DNA of 5,183 bases, taken from an uncultured Prevotella sp. Lineage in GTDB: Bacteria > Bacteroidota > Bacteroidia > Bacteroidales > Bacteroidaceae. Both the position numbers and the translations under genes were made by a program. The notes under the pieces were generated by a model. The model was not told the origin of the DNA. It was given only the letters and a program-made list of their open reading frames with translations, and did no database searches. The stretch spans positions 1 through 5,183 of the forward strand of contig CABSIA010000173.1 of the NCBI GenBank assembly GCA_902477645.1, in the 5' to 3' direction. Position 1 is the stretch's first letter. Every line of letters starts with the position of its first letter. Below, piece after piece: positions 1-5,183 of the stretch.

Positions 1-1713
1 TATGGCGTCGGTAAGCAGACCGCCGTCCTCATAGCCCACATATCCGGCAGGCGAGCCGATGAGTTTGGCCACAGAGTGTTTCTCGGCATATTCGCTCATG
101 TCAAATCTTGCAAGCTCTACTCCAAGAACCTCAGCCAAAGAGCGTGCCACCTCGGTTTTTCCCACTCCCGTAGGGCCGACGAAGAGCAGCGATGCCATGG
201 GTTTATCGTCGTCGGTAAGTCCGGCTTTCGCCATCTGCACAGCCTCAACAACCTGGCTCACGGCCTCGTCTTGTCCGAACACCCTTGTCAGCATCTGCTG
301 CTGCAGGGATTCCAGAGTCTTGTTGTCCTCTGTTTTAAGAGCCTCGGCATCAATCTTGCAGATCCGTGACAACACCATGTTTACAATTTCTTTGTCAATA
401 TACTGCACGGTGTGGTTCTTGGGGTGCAGCTCAAGATATGCTCCCGCCTCGTCGATAAGGTCTATGGCTTTGTCGGGAAAACGGCGGTCACTGATGTGCT
501 TGGCACAAGCTCTGACAGCATATTCCATAATATCGTTTTTTATTACGGTGTTGTGGAACTGCTCATATCGTTTTTTCAGTCCGGCCATTATCTTCAGCGT
601 GTCGTCTACTGACGGCTCTGCTATGTCCACTTGTTGAAACCGGCGTGTTATGCCGTTGCTGCCGGCCATGTATTTGTTGAACTCCGCATAAGTCGTAGAC
701 CCCATAAACCTCAGCTCGCCGTTTTCAAGATATGGCTTTAGCATGTTTGACGCATCGAGTGCCCCGTCAGAGCTTTTTCCGGCTCCTATGATGTTGTGTA
801 TCTCGTCGATGTATATAATGGCGTTGCCTTCTTTTTGTGCTCCCTCAAGCACCATTTTTAGTTTTTTCTCAAACTCGCCCCTGTATTGTGTGCCTGCAAT
901 GAGGCTTGCCATGTCCATCATGTATATCTTGCATCCTTGCAGTTTCTTGGGGCAATCGTTGCTGTTTATTTTTTCCACGAGTCCGTATGCCATGGCAGTT
1001 TTCCCTACGCCAGGCTCTCCTATGAGCAACGGGTTGTTTTTGTCGAGGCGGCAGAGTATCTGCATTATGCGCTCCATTTCCTTTTCTCTGCCTATGAGCG
1101 GATTGTGGCTCTTTGCCTCATCGTTAAGGCAGGTCACCATTGTGCGCCAGCTTTTCGGCTTGCTGTTGCTGTCTGCGAAAGTGCCGTCGTCGTCATCCGG
1201 CATATAGTCGATGTCATCCAGCGTGTCAAAGTCATCGCTTGTCCATCCGTCTGCTTGCCCGTCTGTTGACTTGTAGCTGTACATGCCTTCGAGCATGGCC
1301 ATAAACAGCGTCTCGTCTCCGATATGCTTTTTGAGCATGTAGGCGGCCATAGACTCCTCCAGTTTCAACATGGCGCTGATAACGTGCGGGATGTCGACAC
1401 TGGCCTTGCCACACGATATTGCTGCTGTCTCAGCCGCAGCCATCATCTGTATGTATTGGGCTGACGGTTCTGGTGCGCCGAATGGCCGGCTGGTTAGATT
1501 ACCGGACTCGCCTATCGACATCATAAGCTCCTGGAGAAGTTTTTCCTCATCGACATGACTTATGGCAAGAGGATAATCCAACATTTCCTCCTTTATCAGA
1601 ATCCCGAGAAAAATCTCGGGAGTGTAGAACATGCAGTAGTTTTTCTCTGCAAAACTTATGGCATAGCTGTGCGCCTTGGCGGTGTCGGCTGTCATTTTTG
1701 GCATATTCTCCAT
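1..1713 (-). CDS. clpA: ATP-dependent Clp protease ATP-binding subunit ClpA (3' end outside window)
   Basis: ClpA is the hexameric AAA+ unfoldase that pulls substrates through its pore into the ClpP peptidase in the cytoplasm. 571 codons are visible; family members are about 750 residues, so roughly the last quarter (D2 Walker B, ClpP-binding loop) is missing. An N-domain (about 1-150) is followed by an acidic linker (159-177, including four consecutive Asp at 173-176). D1 runs from about 192, with Walker A GEPGVGKT at 232-239, pore loop QYRG around Tyr277, Walker B with Asp303-Glu304, sensor GSTT, and the ClpA-like stretch PDKAIDLIDEAGA. No ClpB/ClpC middle domain lies between D1 and D2, which separates it from those paralogues. 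D2 starts near 485 (VFGQDEAV) with Walker A GPTGVGKT at 513-520 and the GYVG pore loop at Tyr558. The start ATG lies 3 bases after the clpS stop and 8 bases after a perfect AGGAGG. In-frame Met4 and Met7 are alternatives but less well placed. The gene is very likely co-transcribed and translationally coupled with clpS. Confidence 0.97.
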   Translation of the reverse strand, partial: MENMPKMTADTAKAHSYAISFAEKNYCMFYTPEIFLGILIKEEMLDYPLAISHVDEEKLLQELMMSIGESGNLTSRPFGAPEPSAQYIQMMAAAETAAISCGKASVDIPHVISAMLKLEESMAAYMLKKHIGDETLFMAMLEGMYSYKSTDGQADGWTSDDFDTLDDIDYMPDDDDGTFADSNSKPKSWRTMVTCLNDEAKSHNPLIGREKEMERIMQILCRLDKNNPLLIGEPGVGKTAMAYGLVEKINSNDCPKKLQGCKIYMMDMASLIAGTQYRGEFEKKLKMVLEGAQKEGNAIIYIDEIHNIIGAGKSSDGALDASNMLKPYLENGELRFMGSTTYAEFNKYMAGSNGITRRFQQVDIAEPSVDDTLKIMAGLKKRYEQFHNTVIKNDIMEYAVRACAKHISDRRFPDKAIDLIDEAGAYLELHPKNHTVQYIDKEIVNMVLSRICKIDAEALKTEDNKTLESLQQQMLTRVFGQDEAVSQVVEAVQMAKAGLTDDDKPMASLLFVGPTGVGKTEVARSLAEVLGVELARFDMSEYAEKHSVAKLIGSPAGYVGYEDGGLLTDAI

Positions 1714-1716
1714 CGC

Positions 1717-2019
1717 TCAGTCCTCCTTGATTTCTAAAGTCAGAGGAAATTTGCTTTCTCGTGCCATGCGTGTTGCCAACGACACCTTCGACATAGCGAT
1801 GTCGAGACTGTAAACTCCAACGACGGCCTCTCCCCTGTGGTGTACGGTAAGCATCAGCTCCTCAGCCTCTTTCTGGCCTTTGCCGAATATTCTCGTCAGT
1901 ATCATTACTACGAAGTCCATTGTGGTGAAGTCGTCGTTGTATATTATAACTTTGTAGCGTTTTGGCTCACGCAAGTCCGTGCGCTGCCTCTGTATTGTTG
2001 ATGATTGTTGTTTGCTCAT
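1717..2019 (-). CDS. clpS: ATP-dependent Clp protease adaptor protein ClpS
   Basis: ClpS is the bacterial N-recognin. It binds proteins with destabilising N-terminal residues (Leu, Phe, Tyr, Trp), docks on the ClpA N-domain and hands them over for ClpAP degradation. The 100-residue product has the usual family length. A short flexible N-terminal tail (about 1-18) precedes the core, which begins at PKRYKVIIYNDDFTTMDFV. Asn28-Asp29-Asp30 and Met34 match the N-degron pocket residues of E. coli ClpS (Asn34, Asp35, Asp36, Met40). MLTVHHRGEAVVGVY carries His60, equivalent to pocket His66. The C-terminal half with the TRMARE helix and the FPLTLEI strand completes the fold. The start is supported by the typical M-(S/A)-K-Q-Q opening of Bacteroidales homologues (recalled, not searched). 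It is the first gene of the clpS-clpA operon, the same order as in E. coli. The clpA Shine-Dalgarno sequence lies inside its last codons. Confidence 0.97.
   Translation of the reverse strand: MSKQQSSTIQRQRTDLREPKRYKVIIYNDDFTTMDFVVMILTRIFGKGQKEAEELMLTVHHRGEAVVGVYSLDIAMSKVSLATRMARESKFPLTLEIKED
1722..1727 (-). promoter_or_regulatory. Shine-Dalgarno site for clpA inside the end of clpS
   Basis: The minus strand reads AAGGAGGAC at the Lys-Glu-Asp codons that end ClpS. It contains a perfect AGGAGG with 8 bases to the clpA ATG at 1713. This fixes the clpA start and suggests translational coupling. It could be a by-product of the KED codons, because Bacteroidota ribosomes generally make little use of Shine-Dalgarno pairing. 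Confidence 0.65.
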
Positions 2020-2024
2020 GCTGG

Positions 2025-2055
2025 CAAAAGTAGTGAAAAGATTGCAAACTGCAAT
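2025..2055 (-). promoter_or_regulatory. Bacteroidota-type promoter for clpS-clpA
   Basis: On the minus strand, TACTTTTG (2032 to 2025) matches the -7 consensus TAnnTTTG exactly. ATTG (2055 to 2052) fits the TTTG -33 box with one mismatch and a 19-base spacer. The -7 box ends only 5 bases before the clpS ATG, so the transcript would begin at or within a few bases of the start codon. The boxes are seen in the sequence; promoter activity is inferred. Confidence 0.6.
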
Positions 2056-2091
2056 AAGAAATTCCCAAAAAATGCAGCTTCATCCCCCCAA

Positions 2092-2126
2092 CTCCCTTCC
2101 TTTGGGGCAGAGGGTGGGGAAGGGGG
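2092..2126. repeat. C-tract/G-tract stem-loop with G-quadruplex potential
   Basis: CTCCCTTCC (2092-2100) can pair with GGAAGGGGG (2118-2126), with one T-G pair, around a 17-base loop. The stem sits inside a wider block of C-runs (CCCCCC at 2084-2089) followed by four G-runs (2104-2107, 2112-2114, 2116-2119, 2122-2128), which fit the pattern G3+ with loops of 1-7. It lies between divergent genes, so it does not end either of them. It resembles the short C-rich/G-rich palindromes scattered between genes in many Bacteroidota genomes, though family membership cannot be shown from one copy. Confidence 0.55.
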
Positions 2127-2132
2127 GGAGAG

Positions 2133-2156
2133 ATTCCACTTGCTTGTGCTACCTTT
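2133..2156 (+). repeat. 24-base direct repeat, upstream copy
   Basis: This copy begins ATTCCACTTGC and ends GCTACCTTT. It is identical over 24 bases to 2212-2235, with the copies offset by 79 bases. It ends in TACCTTTA, one base off the -7 consensus, and there is no TTTG at the required distance upstream (GGAG instead). It is therefore probably an inactive or weak promoter-like copy. The following AAATAAGG differs completely from the sequence after the second copy. Confidence 0.85.
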
Positions 2157-2180
2157 AAATAAGGTTGGCTGCGCTCGGAA

Positions 2181-2213
2181 ATGAAAAACAAAACTTCACA
2201 TTTGTTTTGTCAT
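2181..2213. repeat. Inverted repeat overlapping the helicase -33 box
   Basis: The left arm ATGAAAAACAAA (2181-2192) is complementary to TTTGTTTTGTCAT (2201-2213) with only G2209 unpaired. This gives 12 paired positions around an 8-base loop. The right arm contains the TTTG -33 box (2206-2209) and runs into the second 24-base repeat. It could be an operator for a dimeric regulator or a cruciform. The low GC content of the stem and the lack of a following gene end argue against a terminator. Confidence 0.5.
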
Positions 2214-2236
2214 TCCACTTGCTTGTGCTACCTTTG
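2206..2236 (+). promoter_or_regulatory. Bacteroidota-type promoter for the helicase-nuclease gene
   Basis: TTTG (2206-2209), a 19-base spacer and TACCTTTG (2229-2236) match the Bacteroidota consensus TTTG-N19-21-TAnnTTTG without a mismatch. The -7 box ends 8 bases before the ATG at 2245, so the leader would be only a few bases or absent. The -33 box lies in an inverted repeat and the -7 box is the end of a 24-base direct repeat. The match is seen directly; activity is inferred. Confidence 0.72.
2212..2235 (+). repeat. 24-base direct repeat, promoter-proximal copy
   Basis: This copy is identical to 2133-2156. The next base is G, which completes the perfect -7 box TACCTTTG, whereas the upstream copy continues with A. 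It therefore spans most of the spacer and -7 box of the helicase promoter. Confidence 0.85.
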
Positions 2237-2244
2237 CGCTTGAT

Positions 2245-5183
2245 ATGACAAGACAGACGGAAAATACCGGTGACAGGCAATTGCGCGCCATGGAGATGTT
2301 TCAGAGGGTGGCAGGAGTAATGGCTGTCGCAGTCGCAGACAGGGCTGTGGCTTGCCGGAATATGCATGAGACTCTGGTATTAGTGTGCCATGAGGGAACG
2401 GTAAATACCAGCCAGGCGTTTGGCAACCTGTTCTCGCAGGTTGGCTTTGTGTGCCGCAAGTTTCATTTGTCATATATGGACACCATGGCCGTGCAGCGAA
2501 TGCGTTACGACAGCAACCGCTCCGATATAGCCGATGATGCGCTTATGGACGACTGCCGTGCGCTTGCCGTGCTTATATCGGCTGTTTATGATACAGGAAT
2601 ACCGCAATTTCTGTTGTCGCAAATTCCTGCCGTATACAGTCGAAAACAGCAGGCAAATGCCATTGATTACAGATGTCTGAGGTGTGTGGTCGGGAAGGTT
2701 GAGGGAACCCGTATGACGGTAGAGGCTGATATCGATAGTGCCGTAACATCCCTGACGGTAGATTTCGGCGCCGGTGACCAATTGTATCTCTCTAAAATTT
2801 TAAAACAGGGTGTTCAGATAAACCTTGTCGGCGTTAGGGCTAAGGAGGGTGACTCTGATATAAAGGAGGCAGACTTTATAATCGTCGAGCCAGACTATCT
2901 TGTCGACATCAGCTCTATAGCGCGCTGCTTTACCGATTACGGCCACAGTCCTCTTGCCTCTGTAGTAAACCGTTTGCAGCCTGCGGCCAACTCGGAGGCT
3001 GTCTTGCTCGGTAACTTTGCGGGCGCATTGCTCGACGATGCCATAAGCCATGACTTGAGGTGTGATTGGAGGCAGACCCTGAGACAGAATTTCCGCGACA
3101 AAGCGCTGGAATATTGCGCTTGTACAGACCTTAACAAAAAAGTGCCTTTCCATGCCGCCGCCGAGTCGCAGGCTAAAAACATTATGCAGGCTGCGGAGGC
3201 GTTGTTTGGCTCAGATGGCGAATACGACGGCTCACGGGCAATGCTTGAGCCGTCGTTCGTATGCGAGACGCTGGGCATTCAGGGACGTGTGGACCTTATG
3301 ACGACAGATTTTCATCTTCTCGTGGAACAGAAATCGGGCACAAACTGGAACATACAGTGCGGCATGCCAAACGAATATGGCTCGTTTCAGAAAGAGGATC
3401 ACTATGTGCAGCTGCTGCTGTACTATGGCGTGTTGAGATACAATTTCAATCTCGCCGCAAACCTTACTGACATACGCCTGTTATACTCAAAATATCCGCT
3501 GCCTGGCGGACTCGTGGTTGTCAGCTATTACCGCCGCCTGTTAGCCGAGGCATTAAAATTCCGAAATAGGGTAGTGGCTCTCGATTTTATGGTGGCACGC
3601 AATGGTTTCGACTGGCTGTTGCCACTGTTGCAGCCTGAAAAATTAAACGAAAAAGATACCGGCAGCAAGCTGTGGCGCGACTATGTTTTGCCACAACTTA
3701 CAGATATTTTGTCACCGCTGCACAGGCTTTCTGATACTGAGAAGGCATATTTCTGCCGTATGATGACATTCTGTTTCCGTGAGCACGTATCGCAAAAAGT
3801 CGGTGCGCAGGAGGGGGTGGGCAACAGCATGGCAGACTTGTGGAACATGCCGATAGCCGAGAAAATTGAGACAGGAAATATATATGTCGGTCTCGAACTT
3901 GCTGATATTCAGAAGTCAGACCCCGAAGGCGGCTACGACACGGTGACTCTCCGTGTGCCCGGCTATGGTGCCGGTTTCCTGCCGAATTTCCGTCAGGGCG
4001 ACATGGTTTATTTGTATGCCTACAGGCAGCAACCCGACGTGCGCAACGCCATCTTGTTCAAAGGCGTTTTGGCCGAGATTACTCCCGACAGCATAGTGGT
4101 ACATCTGAACAATCCGCAGCAAAACGCTGGAAATCTCCGCGTCTGTCAGCCTTCGCCACGCAAAGGCCGTGGCGATGCCAAACAGCCAGTGTGCTATGCT
4201 GTTGAGCATTGTGGCAGCGATGCCTCGCTGACAGCCGCCATGCGCAGTCTGCATCAGTTTGCGTGTGCAGATGCCGATGCCCGGAACTTGCTGATGGGCA
4301 GGCGTGAGCCAAAAGCTGATAAGTCGCGCAGGCTGACACTGAGCTACAACCCTGACTACGACGGCGTGGTGCTAAGGGCAAAACAGGCTGATGACTATTT
4401 TCTGCTCATCGGACCGCCGGGGACAGGTAAGACCTCAATGGCGCTTCACTATCTTGTGGAGGAGGAGCTTCATGAGCCCGGGTCTGCCATTCTGCTTATG
4501 GCATATACCAACCGTGCCGTAGACGAGATATGCGGCATGCTTGTTAAGAATAATTACGATTTTATCCGCATTGGCAATGAGTTTACGTGCGATGAGCAAT
4601 ATCGTCCGTATTTGCTCAGCCGTCAGCTCGGCAATTGCACAAAACTTGCAGGGGTGAGGGAGCGGATAGCGTCTGCCCGCATCATTGTGGCAACTACAAG
4701 CACCATGCAGAGCCGCTCGTATCTTTTTGGCGTAAAGGCCTTTTCGCTGCTGATTGTCGATGAGGCAAGCCAGATACTTGAGCCAAACATTGTCGGGCTT
4801 CTGTGCTCTGCCCGTCGGCCGCTCTCGGGTAGCAGGCATGGAACGCCTTCAAACCGTATGGCAAAATTTATTCTGATAGGCGACCACAAGCAGCTGCCGG
4901 CTGTGGTGCAGCAAGATGCGTCGGAATCTGAAGTTGCAGACCCTCTGCTCCGTGCCATGGGACTCACCGACTGCCGCAATTCTCTCTTTGAGCGGCTCTT
5001 GTTTTTAAATAGTTCACACCATGATTTCGTTGGAATATTGCGGCGCTACGGCCGTCTGCATCCCGAGATTGCAGCGTTTCCAAACATTGCTTTCTATAGC
5101 CGCGAGAACCTTGTGCCAGTGCCGCTGCCCCATCAGCAGGAAAAGGCTCCGTCGCAGCGTGTGGTCTTTATTCCGTCAGCCTA
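2245..5183 (+). CDS. PD-(D/E)XK nuclease-SF1 (UPF1/Dna2-type) helicase fusion (3' end outside window)
   Basis: The frame is open for 979 codons to the window end. Residues 1 to about 250 match nothing I recognise. The region from about 250 to 470 is a RecB/Cas4/Dna2-like nuclease: GRVDLM with Asp350, then EQK with Glu361 and Lys363 (the D...ExK catalytic set), and motif QLLLY (Gln389, Tyr393). Residues about 550-640 are strand-rich, with GDMVYLYAY and LAEITPDSIVVHL, and may be the beta-barrel found in UPF1/Dna2-type helicases. The SF1 helicase follows: Walker A GPPGTGKT 723-730, motif Ia AYTNRAVDEI, motif II VDEAS (Asp839-Glu840), motif III GDHKQLP 879-885, and RRYGRLHPEI (933-942) as motif IV. 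The remaining RecA-2 motifs lie outside the window. The combination predicts an ATP-driven DNA translocase that cuts single-stranded or flap DNA, probably for repair or replication; a defence role is possible but unsupported. ATG 2245 is the first start after an in-frame stop at 2182; Met16 (2290) and Met18 are alternatives. The gene is transcribed divergently from clpS. Confidence 0.9.
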   Translation, partial: MTRQTENTGDRQLRAMEMFQRVAGVMAVAVADRAVACRNMHETLVLVCHEGTVNTSQAFGNLFSQVGFVCRKFHLSYMDTMAVQRMRYDSNRSDIADDALMDDCRALAVLISAVYDTGIPQFLLSQIPAVYSRKQQANAIDYRCLRCVVGKVEGTRMTVEADIDSAVTSLTVDFGAGDQLYLSKILKQGVQINLVGVRAKEGDSDIKEADFIIVEPDYLVDISSIARCFTDYGHSPLASVVNRLQPAANSEAVLLGNFAGALLDDAISHDLRCDWRQTLRQNFRDKALEYCACTDLNKKVPFHAAAESQAKNIMQAAEALFGSDGEYDGSRAMLEPSFVCETLGIQGRVDLMTTDFHLLVEQKSGTNWNIQCGMPNEYGSFQKEDHYVQLLLYYGVLRYNFNLAANLTDIRLLYSKYPLPGGLVVVSYYRRLLAEALKFRNRVVALDFMVARNGFDWLLPLLQPEKLNEKDTGSKLWRDYVLPQLTDILSPLHRLSDTEKAYFCRMMTFCFREHVSQKVGAQEGVGNSMADLWNMPIAEKIETGNIYVGLELADIQKSDPEGGYDTVTLRVPGYGAGFLPNFRQGDMVYLYAYRQQPDVRNAILFKGVLAEITPDSIVVHLNNPQQNAGNLRVCQPSPRKGRGDAKQPVCYAVEHCGSDASLTAAMRSLHQFACADADARNLLMGRREPKADKSRRLTLSYNPDYDGVVLRAKQADDYFLLIGPPGTGKTSMALHYLVEEELHEPGSAILLMAYTNRAVDEICGMLVKNNYDFIRIGNEFTCDEQYRPYLLSRQLGNCTKLAGVRERIASARIIVATTSTMQSRSYLFGVKAFSLLIVDEASQILEPNIVGLLCSARRPLSGSRHGTPSNRMAKFILIGDHKQLPAVVQQDASESEVADPLLRAMGLTDCRNSLFERLLFLNSSHHDFVGILRRYGRLHPEIAAFPNIAFYSRENLVPVPLPHQQEKAPSQRVVFIPSA

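Noticed and set aside
59..637. Long plus-strand open frame of 192 codons
   Set aside because: It is antisense to clpA, whose minus-strand frame shows clear D1/D2 motifs over the same bases. The plus-strand translation is Ser-rich without any recognisable motif.
880..888. Gln276 in place of the usual Lys in the D1 pore loop (QYRG versus KYRG)
   Set aside because: The key aromatic Tyr277 is kept and the change is mild, so I do not treat it as functionally significant.
743..1269. Two overlapping plus-strand open frames
   Set aside because: Both are shadows of the clpA N-domain and D1 coding sequence with no motif or start signal.
2092..2126. GC-rich stem-loop as a transcription terminator
   Set aside because: The flanking genes diverge, so no transcript ends there, and no T-run follows the stem on either strand.
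2133..2157. Upstream repeat copy as a second active promoter
   Set aside because: Its -7 box has one mismatch (TACCTTTA) and there is no TTG at the 19-21 base distance, so I list it only as a repeat.
1967..2191. 74-codon minus-strand frame across the intergenic region
   Set aside because: It overlaps the clpS start in another frame, and its middle is simply the translated C-run/G-run palindrome (Pro/Gly-rich).
2228..3278. Several minus-strand frames opposite the helicase N-terminal region
   Set aside because: The plus-strand frame is continuous through them and leads into nuclease and helicase motifs. The antisense products have no recognisable domain.
2992..3650. Cas4-like nuclease as a sign of a CRISPR adaptation locus
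   Set aside because: There is no repeat-spacer array and no Cas1 or Cas2 gene in the window. The nuclease is fused to a UPF1/Dna2-type helicase, which fits repair better.
3916..4979. Minus-strand frames opposite the helicase domain
   Set aside because: They lie exactly antisense to Walker A and B motifs of the plus-strand gene and are coding shadows.

Overview
The window looks like a chromosomal segment from a member of the Bacteroidota, probably order Bacteroidales. The evidence is two promoter-like sites of the form TTG-N19-TAnnTTTG, the sigma-factor signature of that phylum, and a ClpS close in sequence to the Bacteroides type. Base composition is balanced. The genus cannot be fixed from the sequence alone.

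Layout: the left third (1-2019) is a two-gene operon on the minus strand. clpS (2019 to 1717) comes first, followed after 3 bases by clpA (1713 to 1, 3' end outside the window). A 225-base intergenic region (2020-2244) separates it from one very long plus-strand gene. That gene starts at 2245 and stays open to the window end (979 complete codons). It encodes a fusion of a PD-(D/E)XK (RecB/Cas4/Dna2-like) nuclease to an SF1 UPF1/Dna2-type helicase.

The intergenic region is dense with structure. It contains a minus-strand promoter for clpS, a C-tract/G-tract stem-loop with G-quadruplex potential, two copies of a 24-base direct repeat (the second carries the -7 box of the helicase promoter), and an inverted repeat overlapping that promoter's -33 box.

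Function: ClpS selects N-degron substrates and delivers them to the ClpA unfoldase, which feeds ClpP (not in this window). The divergent helicase-nuclease is most likely a DNA repair or replication enzyme, or less likely a defence enzyme. Nothing in the sequence ties it to the Clp genes beyond the shared intergenic region. There are no tRNA or rRNA genes, CRISPR arrays or insertion sequences. The window is mostly housekeeping; the intergenic region and the fusion protein deserve the closest look.
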